DNA from: Neorhizobium huautlense | GTDB taxonomy: Bacteria; Pseudomonadota; Alphaproteobacteria; Rhizobiales; Rhizobiaceae | DNA length: 64,000 bases | Assembly: GCF_030811685.1 (NCBI RefSeq) | Contig: NZ_JAUSRF010000001.1 | Coordinates: 556,439 to 620,438, forward strand | Direction of reading: 5' to 3' | In this document: in pieces, positions 1 to 8,654 of the stretch | Numbering within the stretch: position 1 is the first letter of the stretch | How the letters are laid out: every line of letters begins with the position of its first letter | Translations under genes and position numbers: made by a program | The notes under the pieces: model-generated | Seen by the model: the letters and a program-made list of their open reading frames with translations, nothing else | Told to the model about the DNA's origin: nothing | Database searches by the model: none

Positions 1-3
1 ATA

Positions 4-921
4 TCACCGGTGAACGGCGAGCGCATTGTCGTAGAGGGAACAGAATTCGGCCGACACATTCGAGGCGATCGAGGCAATCAGTGGAGATAGCCGCGACGAC
101 GGATTGTCGAGATAAACGGCGAAATAATCGGTTGCCGGAAAGGGATGGCGGACGTTCAGCACCTTTAGCGTGCCGAGCCTCAACTCGTTCTGGATGACGA
201 TTGGCGGCAATACGGCGATGCCGATACCGGCGGCCACCATGCTGATCGTCGTTGCCAGCGAATTGGAATAATGCACCACGCCCTGACCCAGCGAATTGGT
301 CGGCAGGTATTCGACCATGCGCTTGTAAGCCTGCGTGCCGACCTCATAGGAAATGATCGGGTTGAGCATCAGGTCGGCGCGGGTCATTGCGTCTTCGTCG
401 GAAGGAAAGGCGCTGTTGGCGATCCAGAACATGCCGAGCGTACAGAGATCGACAATCCTGAATTTTTCCAGTGCCGGACCGTGAAAGCCGAGGATGATGT
501 CGAGTTCGCGCTTTTCGAGTTTTGAGAGGATGGTCTGGGATGCGTCTGTCGTCACCGACACGCGCACGCGCGGAAATCGTTGTTTCAGCGTTTCCATGAT
601 GCCGGGGAGAATGGCCAATGCCATCGAAGGAACGAGGCCGATACGCACGGTGCCTTCGACCGTTTCGGGTGGCGCAACATCCGCGACAAGGCGATTGTAG
701 CGGGCGATGATATCGCGGGCGCCGGACACGAAGGATCGACCTTCACGGGTCAAGTGCACGTCGCGCGTATCGCGTTCGAAAAGGCGGATGCCGAGTTCCT
801 GTTCGATGGCTGAAATGCGGTTGGAAATCGCGGCTGGAGTGATGTTCATGCGGTCGGCGGTGACGCGAAAACTTCGAAGTTCCGCAAGCCAGACCACGGT
901 TTCAAGGAAACGAATATTCAT
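4..921 (-). CDS. LysR-family transcriptional regulator
   Basis: A 305-residue LysR-type activator/repressor. The N-terminus carries the winged helix-turn-helix (SFRVTADRMNITPAAISNR, about residues 12-30), followed by the linker helix and a periplasmic-binding-protein-like effector domain from about residue 90. I start it at MNIRFLETV rather than six codons upstream because LysR proteins begin right before this hydrophobic helix. It lies downstream of, and on the same strand as, the ABC-importer/aldolase operon, separated by a terminator and about 200 bases, so it is probably transcribed separately and may control that operon (inference). The stop codon is at the very edge of the window. Confidence 0.9.
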   Translation of the reverse strand: MNIRFLETVVWLAELRSFRVTADRMNITPAAISNRISAIEQELGIRLFERDTRDVHLTREGRSFVSGARDIIARYNRLVADVAPPETVEGTVRIGLVPSMALAILPGIMETLKQRFPRVRVSVTTDASQTILSKLEKRELDIILGFHGPALEKFRIVDLCTLGMFWIANSAFPSDEDAMTRADLMLNPIISYEVGTQAYKRMVEYLPTNSLGQGVVHYSNSLATTISMVAAGIGIAVLPPIVIQNELRLGTLKVLNVRHPFPATDYFAVYLDNPSSRLSPLIASIASNVSAEFCSLYDNALAVHR

Positions 922-1082
922 CGCGTGAACGCGCCTCACCGTTTTATCGACCGATCATGCGCATTATTCGCGTCCAGATTGTCGTAAGCTGTTGTTTTAC
1001 ACAGACTATGTTCCCGGTTGTCAGGTTACACCGTGGAGGCGATATGGCAACGCCGGGTCGGTAGAGAATGCTCATTCATCGC

Positions 1083-1112
1083 AAAAAGAAGGCCCGGACT
1101 TTCGCTCGGACC
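1083..1112 (-). terminator. Rho-independent terminator after the RraA-like gene
   Basis: On the minus strand, 16 bases after the RraA-like stop codon, arms GGTCCG and CGGGCC (one G-U pair) form a stem that is followed by TTCTTTTTG. The position and U-tract fit the end of the ABC-importer/aldolase operon. Confidence 0.75.
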
Positions 1113-1128
1113 TCGTTTGTCAAACAGC

Positions 1129-1794
1129 TCAGGCGAGCTTGGCCAGAACCTTCGCGGTGGCACCCGTCATGTCGCCGAGCTTTTGGACCTTGTCGCGAAC
1201 GCTGGCCTCGCGCTTCTTGCCGCTGTCCTGACGCTTGAGCGCTTCTTCGGAAACAGCACGCACCTCGTCACGCGGAATGACCAGAACGCCGCTTTCATCG
1301 GCAAGGATGGCGTCGCCCGGCATCACCACGGCACCGCCGCAGCTGACCGGAATGTTGAAACCGCCGCCGAGATCGTAAAGCCGCGTCGTGATCGGCGAGA
1401 GGCCGCGCGACCACATCGGGAAATCCGAATCCTGGATTTCCGTGAGGTCTGTGCAGGGGCCATCGACAATGCCGGCAACCGCGCCGGATGCCTTTGCCGC
1501 AACGGTGACGCCGCCACCCCAGCAGGCATATTTGTCATCGCCGAGACGATCGACAACGAGAATGTCGCCGGGGCGCAACTGACCGGTGGCGTGATGCAGC
1601 AGAGTTGAATCCGGCCCAGCGATGGCGAGCGTCACGGCGGTGCCGACAACGCGACGACCGGGAAGCAGCGGCTGGATCTGCCGGTCCATGAAGCCCATCA
1701 GCCGCCAATGGCCGACGGTTGCGGTTTCGACGCCGGAGAGAAGATCGAGATCTTCCTGGGGGATCTGCTCGGGCATGTCCTTGATGACGTACAT
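1129..1794 (-). CDS. RraA-like / HMG-CHA aldolase family protein
   Basis: A 221-residue protein of the RraA fold, which includes RNase E inhibitors and the metal-dependent 4-hydroxy-4-methyl-2-oxoglutarate / 4-carboxy-4-hydroxy-2-oxoadipate aldolases. Family features are the central GD-containing glycine-rich part (GDILVVDRLGDDKYACWGG) and GIVDGPCTD at about residues 108-116. In characterised aldolases the last motif reads DGxxRD, with Arg catalytic and Asp a metal ligand. Here the Asp is kept but the Arg position is Thr115. A good AAGGAG site lies 9 bases before the ATG. It is the last gene of an operon with an importer, a nitrilase and a second aldolase type, so a catabolic lyase or decarboxylase role is more likely than RNase control, but the Thr leaves activity open. 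Confidence 0.8.
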   Translation of the reverse strand: MYVIKDMPEQIPQEDLDLLSGVETATVGHWRLMGFMDRQIQPLLPGRRVVGTAVTLAIAGPDSTLLHHATGQLRPGDILVVDRLGDDKYACWGGGVTVAAKASGAVAGIVDGPCTDLTEIQDSDFPMWSRGLSPITTRLYDLGGGFNIPVSCGGAVVMPGDAILADESGVLVIPRDEVRAVSEEALKRQDSGKKREASVRDKVQKLGDMTGATAKVLAKLA

Positions 1795-1812
1795 GATCGA
1801 ATTCTCCTTGGT

Positions 1813-2634
1813 TTAAGCGCAGGCGAGGCGACGATGCTGGGTCATCGGGATGAGGTTGCGCACGCGCTTGATTTCCTTGGGCTCGATGCGGGCAGTGACG
1901 TAACCGACCGGATCGGAAGCGCGGGCAATCGTGTGGCCCCACGGATCGCAGACCAGCGAATGGCCGTAGCAGGCGCGCTTTTCACCATTGACGGTGACGC
2001 TGCCTGTCTGGCCGCAGGCGGCAAAATAGGTCTGGGTTTCGATGGCGCGGGCGCGAGCCAGCACTTCCCAATGGTCCTTGCCGGTCTGCAGGGTGAAGGC
2101 GGCGGGCAGCACGATGACGTCGCAACCGGCCTTTTCGAGCTGCAGGAACAGTTCGAAGAAACGGATGTCGTAGCAGATGGCGCAACCGACCTTCATGCCG
2201 TCGATCTCATAGGTGACGATATCCTCGCCCGGCTTGACGGTGGCGGACTCCTTGTAGGCCGTGCCATCGGGTGCGACGATGTCGAACATGTGGATTTTTC
2301 GGTAAGCCGCGACTTCCTTGCCTTCGCGGTCGAACACGAAGGAGGTGTTGTAGATGCGGTTTTCGCCCTCGACCTTTTCCATGATCGTGCCGGCATGCAC
2401 AAACACCTTGTTGTCGCGGGCAAAATCCTGCGCCATCGTGTAGGCGGCACCACCGGCCGGTTCGGCCAGCGCCAGCTTTTCTTCCGTCGTGGTGCCGTAG
2501 ACTTCAAAATATTCCGGCAGGACGATCAGATCCGGCTGGTCGTTTTTCAGGGCTTCCGTCATCAGATCGCGGGTGATCTTCAGGTTGGCTTCGCGGTCCT
2601 GCTGCGGGTTGGTCTGGATCAGGCTGATTTTCAT
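1813..2634 (-). CDS. Carbon-nitrogen hydrolase (nitrilase superfamily)
   Basis: A 273-residue cytoplasmic amidase of the nitrilase superfamily. All three catalytic residues are visible: Glu41 in VLPEYFE, Lys113 in YRKIHMFD, and the cysteine in CAICYDIRFFE (about Cys154). The CYDxRFFE form is typical of omega-amidase/Nit-like and N-carbamoyl hydrolases rather than true nitrilases. I start at MKISLIQTN because GGAGGA sits 8 bases before this ATG. It lies between the aldolase and RraA-like genes of the same operon, so it probably removes an amide or carbamoyl group from the imported compound or its breakdown product (inference). Confidence 0.88.
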   Translation of the reverse strand: MKISLIQTNPQQDREANLKITRDLMTEALKNDQPDLIVLPEYFEVYGTTTEEKLALAEPAGGAAYTMAQDFARDNKVFVHAGTIMEKVEGENRIYNTSFVFDREGKEVAAYRKIHMFDIVAPDGTAYKESATVKPGEDIVTYEIDGMKVGCAICYDIRFFELFLQLEKAGCDVIVLPAAFTLQTGKDHWEVLARARAIETQTYFAACGQTGSVTVNGEKRACYGHSLVCDPWGHTIARASDPVGYVTARIEPKEIKRVRNLIPMTQHRRLACA

Positions 2635-2661
2635 GGGAAATTCCTCCAATTGTGATGTCGC

Positions 2662-3396
2662 TCAGGCGACGATCTTTTCCTGCTTGAGTGCGTTGATGGT
2701 GGACATGATGCCGGCGCGCAGCGCCATGTTCTGGGTGGCGACGACCAGCATTTCCGCGCCTTCTTCCAGCGCGAAGCGGCGCTCCGCAGGCGTCCAGGCG
2801 GGCATGATCCACGTCTTGCCGGCGTCGCGGGCGGCCTTGGCGATGCGGGAGAGGTCACGACGGTCTTCATCGTTGAAGGCATAGGCGCCACGGCCGCAGG
2901 CGAGTGCGAGGTCCGACGGGCCGGGGAACAGGCCGTCGACCGTTTCGAGTGCCGCGATCTTCTCGACATCGGCAAGGCTCTCGGCCGTTTCGATCATCGC
3001 GTAGCACTTGGTCCGCTTGTTTTCCTTCTCGAACGCGTCGGAAGACGGGCGGGCGTAACCGAACACGCGACCACCGGCATAGGAGCGGATGCCGAGCAGC
3101 GGGTATTTGGCCGCCTTGGTCACTTCGCGGGCGTGATCGACGCCGAGAATATGCGGCAGGATGACGCCATCCGAACCGAAATCGAGAGCCTGCTGGATGG
3201 CTTCGGTGGTCGGCGCGATCACCTTGGTCAGGGCCGGAATGCCGAGCGATTTGGAAAAGGCGAGGAACTGGTCGAGCGTGGCGAGGTCGAATGTGCCGTG
3301 TTCCAGTTCGATGACCAGCTGGCTGACGCCGCAAGTCTTGGCGATTTCCAGAAAGCCGAAATGCGGCTGCGACATCCAGAGCGCGATATTGTCCAT
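2662..3396 (-). CDS. HpcH/HpaI-family aldolase
   Basis: A 244-residue class II pyruvate-type aldolase. Diagnostic motifs are ELEHGTFD near the N-terminus (the conserved His), MIETAESLADVEKIAAL (the metal-ligand Glu) and GLFPGPSDLALACG (the metal-ligand Asp and phosphate loop). The family splits 4-hydroxy-2-oxo acids into pyruvate or oxaloacetate plus an aldehyde; the substrate here is unknown. The start at MDNIALW is set by GGAG 9 bases upstream; an in-frame ATG five codons earlier would include that site. It sits 26 bases after the permease gene in the same operon. It is unlikely to be citrate lyase beta subunit, which is longer. Confidence 0.85.
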   Translation of the reverse strand: MDNIALWMSQPHFGFLEIAKTCGVSQLVIELEHGTFDLATLDQFLAFSKSLGIPALTKVIAPTTEAIQQALDFGSDGVILPHILGVDHAREVTKAAKYPLLGIRSYAGGRVFGYARPSSDAFEKENKRTKCYAMIETAESLADVEKIAALETVDGLFPGPSDLALACGRGAYAFNDEDRRDLSRIAKAARDAGKTWIMPAWTPAERRFALEEGAEMLVVATQNMALRAGIMSTINALKQEKIVA

Positions 3397-3422
3397 TTCA
3401 GGTGTCTCCATTGCAATTTTGG

Positions 3423-4214
3423 TCACTTGCCGATGGTCTTCGAGAGGCCAAGGGTGCGTTCGATCAGGAAGATGATGAGAAGGGTGGCGGCGACGAGGAC
3501 GACGGAAACGGCGGCCGTCATCGGGTCGGTCTGGCTTTCGACATAGTCGAAGATTTCGACCGGCAGGGTGCGCAGGCGCGGGCCCGTGATGAACAGCGAG
3601 ATCACCACTTCGTCGAAGGAGAGAAGGAAGGAAAGGGCGGCGCTTGCGATGAAACCCGGCATCATCAGGGGCAGGGTGATGCGGCGAACCACCGTGAAGG
3701 GCGAGGCACCGAGCATGGTGGCCGCATCCTCCACCGATGGCGGCAGGGTGGAAAACGCCGTCAGCATGATGCGGATCACATAAGGCGTGGTGATGATCAG
3801 GTGGGCGATGATCAGGCCGGTATAGGTGCCGAGCAGGCGGGCCTGAACAAAGACCAGAAGGATGGCGAGGCCGAGCACGATCGACGGCAGCAGAAGCGGC
3901 GCCGTGAACAGGTTGAGCAGAAACTCGCGGCCGATGAACTGGCGGCGACGGATGGCGAAGGCGGCGGGCACGCCGGCGGCAAGGCCGAGGATCGTCACCG
4001 TGATGGCGATGACAAAGCTGATCCACAGCGCCTGGGCAAAACCGGCATGCGAGAACATCGCGGCATACCAGCGAAGGCCCCAGCTTTCCGGCGGGAAGGT
4101 GATGTAGCTGTCATTGCTGAAGGACAAGGGCAGCACGATCAGGATGGGCGCGAGCAGAAAAAGATAGATGCAGGCGACGAGGAGCCTGAACGGAAGGGTC
4201 AGTTGGCCGATCAT
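3423..4214 (-). CDS. ABC transporter permease, PotC type
   Basis: A 263-residue inner-membrane permease of the spermidine/putrescine/iron/thiamine importer class, with six predicted membrane helices. The EAA loop (EDAATMLGASPFTVVRRITLP, in the second half) contacts the ATPase. GAGGA lies 7 bases before the ATG of MIGQLTLPF; longer upstream reading is a shadow of the preceding permease. It pairs with the upstream permease gene (13 bases apart). The substrate cannot be read from the permease; polyamine- or amino-acid-like solutes are usual for this class. Confidence 0.9.
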   Translation of the reverse strand: MIGQLTLPFRLLVACIYLFLLAPILIVLPLSFSNDSYITFPPESWGLRWYAAMFSHAGFAQALWISFVIAITVTILGLAAGVPAAFAIRRRQFIGREFLLNLFTAPLLLPSIVLGLAILLVFVQARLLGTYTGLIIAHLIITTPYVIRIMLTAFSTLPPSVEDAATMLGASPFTVVRRITLPLMMPGFIASAALSFLLSFDEVVISLFITGPRLRTLPVEIFDYVESQTDPMTAAVSVVLVAATLLIIFLIERTLGLSKTIGK

Positions 4215-4227
4215 GTCAGGTTCCTCC

Positions 4228-5118
4228 TTAATCGAAGCGCTTGACGACGCGGGAATAGACCGCGAGCGCAAGGCCGAAGATGATGAGCACGATGACGGAG
4301 ATTGCCGCGGCCGTCGGCCATTCCAGCTGGATGACGGCCTGGTCGTAAATCTCGGTCGCCAGCAGGAAGACACGTCCACCGCCGAGCAGCTTCGGGGTGA
4401 TGAACGAGCTGATCGACAACACGAAGCAGAGCAGGCAGCCGAGCGCGATACCGGGGGCGGTCAAGGGCAGGATCACGCGGCGAAAGCGGGTCCAGCTGTT
4501 GGCACCGAGGGAAGCGGCGGCCTCCTCATAGACGTTTTCGAGGCGGCCGAAACCGGCAATCAGCGACAGCGCCATATAGGGGATCAGTACCTCGACCATC
4601 CCGATAAAAACGCCCAGCGTGTTGTTGGTGAGGCGCAGCGGGCTGTCGATGATGCCGGATGACATCAGGATGCCGTTAAAGACGCCCTGATCACCCAGAA
4701 TGACCATCCAGCCATAGGTGCGCACCACGCTGCTGACGAGAAGCGGCGACACGGTGATGACGAACAGCATGTTGCGCCATTTCGGAGAAACCCGGTGCAG
4801 GAAAAGCGCGATGGGATAGGCGCAGCAGAGCGTGATCAGCGTGACGCCGAAACCGAGGATGAGCGAGTTCGAGACAAGTTCGATGCTAAAGCTGTCGGTG
4901 AAGAAATCGGCGTAGTTTTCCAGCGTGTAATTGTTGGTCAGAACACCGCCGCTGCGGCTTTCGATAAAGGAAATCATGCCGAGGCGAATGACCGGCAGGA
5001 CGAAGGCGACAAAATTGATGATCGCCATGGGCAGAAGCAGCGCGATCAGCAGGAAGGGAAATGTCTTCCGGCGGGCGGGTGCCTCTGCAAACGGGACGGA
5101 TGAGGTGATCGCTGCCAT
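4228..5118 (-). CDS. ABC transporter permease, PotB type
   Basis: A 296-residue permease, first of the heterodimeric pair. The N-terminal cytoplasmic tail is followed by six membrane helices and an EAA loop (EEAAASLGANSWTRFRRVILP, about residue 210). It starts 3 bases after the ATPase stop codon, so the genes are almost certainly translationally coupled. It works with the PotC-type permease, the ATPase and the binding protein. Confidence 0.9.
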   Translation of the reverse strand: MAAITSSVPFAEAPARRKTFPFLLIALLLPMAIINFVAFVLPVIRLGMISFIESRSGGVLTNNYTLENYADFFTDSFSIELVSNSLILGFGVTLITLCCAYPIALFLHRVSPKWRNMLFVITVSPLLVSSVVRTYGWMVILGDQGVFNGILMSSGIIDSPLRLTNNTLGVFIGMVEVLIPYMALSLIAGFGRLENVYEEAAASLGANSWTRFRRVILPLTAPGIALGCLLCFVLSISSFITPKLLGGGRVFLLATEIYDQAVIQLEWPTAAAISVIVLIIFGLALAVYSRVVKRFD

Positions 5119-5121
5119 GGT

Positions 5122-6258
5122 TCAGTTCCCTGAGCCTTGAGCGAAAACCTGCATGTCCTGCGGCTTCCACTCACAGAGAAGCTTTTCGCCGCTCTGAAAA
5201 CTGTGGCCGGCGCTGGCGGTGTGCACTTCGGTCGTCAGTGTGTTGCCGCCGATATCGATGTCGTATTGCACGACGTCGCCGATATAGGTGACGCGGGTCA
5301 CCTTGCCGTGCGCGGCGTTGGTGGCCATGCTGACCAGCGAGCGGTCGCGGCTGGGTGTCAGGCTGATACGGTGTGGACGGATGGCGGCCTTTGCCTTGCC
5401 GGAGGTGAGGCCGCGCGTGTTGCAGGGATAAACCGAGGCGCCGATGCGCACGCGGTCGAGCGCCTCGATCTCGCCGTCGAGAATGTTGGTGCGGCCGACG
5501 AAATCGGCGACGAACAGATCGGCGGGACGTTCATAAATGTCTTCCGGCGTGCCCAGTTGGGCAAGCTTGCCCTTGTGCATGACGCCGACGAGATCGCACA
5601 TGGTCAGCGCTTCCACCTGATCGTGGGTGACGAAGACGGTGGTGATCTGCAGGCGCTGCTGGATTTCGCGGATTTCAATGCGCATGTCGTCGCGCAGTTT
5701 GGCGTCGAGGTTGGAAAGCGGCTCATCGAGAAGGAGCAGACGCGGACGGATGACGAGGGCGCGGGCAAGCGCCACGCGCTGCTGCTGGCCGCCGGACATT
5801 TCCTTCGGCTTGCGCTCGCCGTAACCCGGCAGGCGCACCATTTCGAGCGCTTCCTCAACGCGGTCACGCGCTTCCACGCGGCCGACGCCACGCATTTCGA
5901 GGCCGAAGGCGACGTTCTGCGCGACTGTCATATGCGGAAACAACGCATAGTTCTGGAACACGAGGCCGATATCGCGCTTGTGCGGCGGCTTGTGGGAAAT
6001 GTCGTCACCATCGATGGTGATCTTGCTTCTGGTGATATCCAAGAGGCCGGCGATCATGCGCAGCGTCGTGGTCTTGCCGCAACCGGAAGGGCCAAGCAGG
6101 CCGAGCAGCTTGCCCTTCGGCACATCGATATCGAGATCGTCGACGGCCATGTAATCGACGCCGTAGCGTTTTGTGATGCCCTTCAGCTTGAGAAAGGCCT
6201 GATCGCCGGTGTTGGTTTCAGCGGCCGGGATTACCTGTCGCAGTTCCTGAGTTTGCAT
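5122..6258 (-). CDS. ABC transporter ATP-binding protein, PotA type
   Basis: A 378-residue ATPase. Walker A GPSGCGKTT, Q-loop VFQNYALFPH, signature MSGGQQQRVALARAL, Walker B LLLLDEPLSNLD and H-loop VTHDQVEA are all canonical, so a homodimer has two competent sites. The C-terminal third has the TOBE/OB regulatory domain usual in PotA, FbpC and UgpC proteins. It energises import by the two downstream permeases. The binding-protein gene upstream is separated by 159 bases containing a strong hairpin. Confidence 0.92.
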   Translation of the reverse strand: MQTQELRQVIPAAETNTGDQAFLKLKGITKRYGVDYMAVDDLDIDVPKGKLLGLLGPSGCGKTTTLRMIAGLLDITRSKITIDGDDISHKPPHKRDIGLVFQNYALFPHMTVAQNVAFGLEMRGVGRVEARDRVEEALEMVRLPGYGERKPKEMSGGQQQRVALARALVIRPRLLLLDEPLSNLDAKLRDDMRIEIREIQQRLQITTVFVTHDQVEALTMCDLVGVMHKGKLAQLGTPEDIYERPADLFVADFVGRTNILDGEIEALDRVRIGASVYPCNTRGLTSGKAKAAIRPHRISLTPSRDRSLVSMATNAAHGKVTRVTYIGDVVQYDIDIGGNTLTTEVHTASAGHSFQSGEKLLCEWKPQDMQVFAQGSGN

Positions 6259-6387
6259 GTCGTCACCGTTTGCGGATGTAAGGTCGTCGAGGGCGACGGG
6301 ACAAAAATCCCGTCACGATGGCGTGGGTGCTCGATCACGCGCAGGGGGGCGCGTGCCGCAGGGTTTTCTTGGGAAAGTGGACGGATT

Positions 6388-6407
6388 CCGGGCCTTTGCA
6401 GGCCCGG
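6388..6407 (-). other. Intra-operon hairpin between binding protein and ATPase genes
   Basis: Perfect 7-base arms CCGGGCC and GGCCCGG around a 6-base loop lie 10 bases beyond the binding-protein stop codon. No U-tract follows on the minus strand. This placement is usual for hairpins that protect the binding-protein mRNA or partly terminate, so that the binding protein is made in excess over the membrane parts. Confidence 0.65.
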
Positions 6408-6417
6408 AGTGTTGGGT

Positions 6418-7482
6418 TCAGCGTCCGGCCGGGATGATCTTGCGGCGCCACGGCTGCAGAATGTCGTCGCGCATGTCGCCGATCGTCATCCAGTCGACCG
6501 GGATCAGCTTTTCGCGCTGGGCCGGGTCCATCATCGGAATGCGCTTGGCTGTTGCTTCGTCAACCTGCGTCTTGGTGTTCACCGGAGCGTAGAACATCGC
6601 CTTGGCAAAGGCGGCCTGTGCTTCCGGGCCGATGGCGTAGTTGATAAAAGTCTGCGTCGCTTCCGGTTCGGATGCCTTTTCGATGGCGCTGACGACGTTG
6701 ATCTGCGAGGCGGTGCCTTCGGTCGGGCCGACGGAACCCATGCGGCCTTCGGTCTGGTCGAAATAGAACTGCGAACGGGCGTTCCAGCCGATGGAGACGG
6801 TGGCGGTGCCGTTGGCGACCAGCGTGTAGGCGTCCGGCTTCGGCTCCCAGGTCTGGACGCGCGGCGCCAGTTCCACCAGCTTGTCGACGCCCGGGTCGAT
6901 CGTGTTCTTGTAATCCTGCTCTCCGGCAAGGCGGTTGGAAATGATCGTCAGAAGGATGGCCTGAATGTCGCCGCCACCCTGTGCCGGCAGCACGACCTTG
7001 CCGGCCTGCGCCTTGTCCCAAAGTGTTTCCCAGCTGGTCGGTGCGGTCGGAAAAGCCTTGGAATTGTAGATCAGCGTCAACGTGTCATAGGTCAGCGGAA
7101 TGGCCGCGCCGCCAAGATCCTTGCCGATATCGGAGACGTCGGCATAGTTCGAAAGCTTGGATGTATCGAGGTCGGCAACGAGGCCTTCCTCCTTGGCGAT
7201 CTTCGCGACCGAAAGGTCATAGATCACAGCGTTGACCTGCGGCGCATCCCGCTGGGCGCGCATGTTGCCAAGCGAGGTGGCGGCGTTCTGGACACCGTAA
7301 TAGTTCACCTTGATATCGGGATGGGCTTTCATGAAGGGCTCGATGACGGCCTTCTTGTAATTGTCTTCGAACGGTCCGCGATACCCCATAACGGTGATAT
7401 CGGCGGCGTTCGCATAAGCTCCCGACAGCATTGTCGCTGCGAAAAGCGTGGCAGAAAGGACATGTCTGGAAATGCGTTTCAT
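6418..7482 (-). CDS. ABC transporter substrate-binding protein, PotD/family 1 type
   Basis: A 354-residue periplasmic binding protein. A signal peptide is clear (MKRISRHVLSATLFAATML, cleavage near ANA-AD, about residue 27). The mature part begins ITVMGYRGPFEDNY and has the two-lobe pattern of extracellular solute-binding family 1, as in PotD, PotF and thiamine binders. It is the first gene of the operon and, with the hairpin after it, is expected to be the most expressed. The ligand cannot be named from sequence. Confidence 0.9.
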   Translation of the reverse strand: MKRISRHVLSATLFAATMLSGAYANAADITVMGYRGPFEDNYKKAVIEPFMKAHPDIKVNYYGVQNAATSLGNMRAQRDAPQVNAVIYDLSVAKIAKEEGLVADLDTSKLSNYADVSDIGKDLGGAAIPLTYDTLTLIYNSKAFPTAPTSWETLWDKAQAGKVVLPAQGGGDIQAILLTIISNRLAGEQDYKNTIDPGVDKLVELAPRVQTWEPKPDAYTLVANGTATVSIGWNARSQFYFDQTEGRMGSVGPTEGTASQINVVSAIEKASEPEATQTFINYAIGPEAQAAFAKAMFYAPVNTKTQVDEATAKRIPMMDPAQREKLIPVDWMTIGDMRDDILQPWRRKIIPAGR

Positions 7483-7877
7483 ATCGGTATTCCCCTTGTC
7501 AGCTTTGGGCCTTGCTTGTTGTTAGGGGAACGATATGCAGCGTGCCGGGAGGGGTCCAACGACTAAAATCTACCGACTGTTTAGAATTTCTTTTTGATAA
7601 TCCTACTGCATTTGGCGGCAATAAATTGCCATTTAATCCTTTTAAAGAATAATAATTTTCTGCGAACGCGAATTTTATGGTGTCGTTTGGGGATGGTTTT
7701 CTGAGTTGTCGACGAACGGCCTGTGGCTTGATGCTCTCTCATAGGTGTGTGTGCTGCGGTTGCGAACTTCCTGTGGTTGTTTTCATTCGCAGCCGCGTAA
7801 AGAAATATCTTGAGAAGGAAAGCCCGCACGCTAGCATGCACATATCGCAGTTAAACTGCATGCAATGCGGAGTGCCC
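7483..7877. promoter_or_regulatory. Divergent control region with nested inverted repeats
   Basis: A 395-base gap between the divergent importer operon and the SDR operon, with no convincing gene. It has an AT-rich core (about 7570-7680). Arms GGCAAT and ATTGCC, two bases apart, lie at 7617-7630. Nearer the SDR gene two repeats share one centre: GCAGTT and AACTGC around a single A (7847-7859), enclosed by GCATGCA (7834-7840) and TGCATGC (7857-7863). These are operator candidates for unknown regulators; the LysR protein at the window start is one candidate for the first. Confidence 0.5.
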
Positions 7878-8612
7878 ATGACCACCAACTATATGCTTCT
7901 CACCGGCGCCAGCCGTGGTATCGGCCACGCGACAGTGAAACTTTTCATGGAGCATGGCTGGCGCATCCTGACTGTGTCGCGGCAGCCGTTTTCGGAGGAA
8001 TGCCGTTGGCCTTCCGCGCGCGAAAGCCACATTCAAGCGGATCTCGAGGATCTCGGCAGCATCGAAGCCTTGGCGGCAATTGTCCGGGAGCGTTTGCCCT
8101 CCGGCAAACTGGCCGCTCTGGTCAACAATGCCGGCATATCGCCCAAGGGGCCGGGCGGATCGCGTCTCGGTGTGGCCGATACGGATGCCTCGACATGGTC
8201 CCGCGTGCTTAACGTCAACCTGATCTCGACAGCGCTTCTCGCCCGCGCCCTGATGCCGGAATTGCAGGCGGCGCAGGGATCGATCGTCAATGTCACCTCG
8301 ATCGTCGGCTCGCGCGTGCATCCGTTTGCGGGCGTTGCCTATGCTGCGTCCAAGGCAGGGCTGGCGGCGCTGACGCGTGAACTCGCACATGAGTTCGGCC
8401 CGATGGGCGTTCGTGCCAATGCCATCGCACCGGGTGAAATCGATACGGCCATCCTGTCCCCCGGCACTGCGGATCTGGTGAGCGCGCAGGTGCCGATGAA
8501 CAGGCTCGGCACGACGCGTGAAGTGGCGCAGACCATCTATTTCCTCTGCACCGAGGCATCGTCCTACATCAATGGTGCGGAAATCCACATCAATGGTGGC
8601 CAGCACGTCTGA
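7878..8612 (+). CDS. SDR-family oxidoreductase
   Basis: A 244-residue short-chain dehydrogenase/reductase. It shows the nucleotide-binding TGASRGIG, the NNAGI motif, the active-site Ser in NVTSIVGSR and the YAASK catalytic pair, with a typical C-terminal INGGQHV. The start is MTTNYMLLTGAS; longer upstream reading would put 67 unrelated residues before the Rossmann fold. It is the first gene of an operon with a kinase and a PLP-dependent enzyme, so it may oxidise an amino alcohol or the aldehyde released by them (inference). Confidence 0.88.
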   Translation: MTTNYMLLTGASRGIGHATVKLFMEHGWRILTVSRQPFSEECRWPSARESHIQADLEDLGSIEALAAIVRERLPSGKLAALVNNAGISPKGPGGSRLGVADTDASTWSRVLNVNLISTALLARALMPELQAAQGSIVNVTSIVGSRVHPFAGVAYAASKAGLAALTRELAHEFGPMGVRANAIAPGEIDTAILSPGTADLVSAQVPMNRLGTTREVAQTIYFLCTEASSYINGAEIHINGGQHV

Positions 8613-8654
8613 TTGCCGACCAGTGTACTGGCAGGACAAGCGGGAGCAACGACC

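Noticed and set aside
5137..7566. An 809-codon open frame on the plus strand
   Set aside because: It is antisense to the importer ATPase and binding-protein genes, has no domain and is a by-product of high-GC coding sequence.
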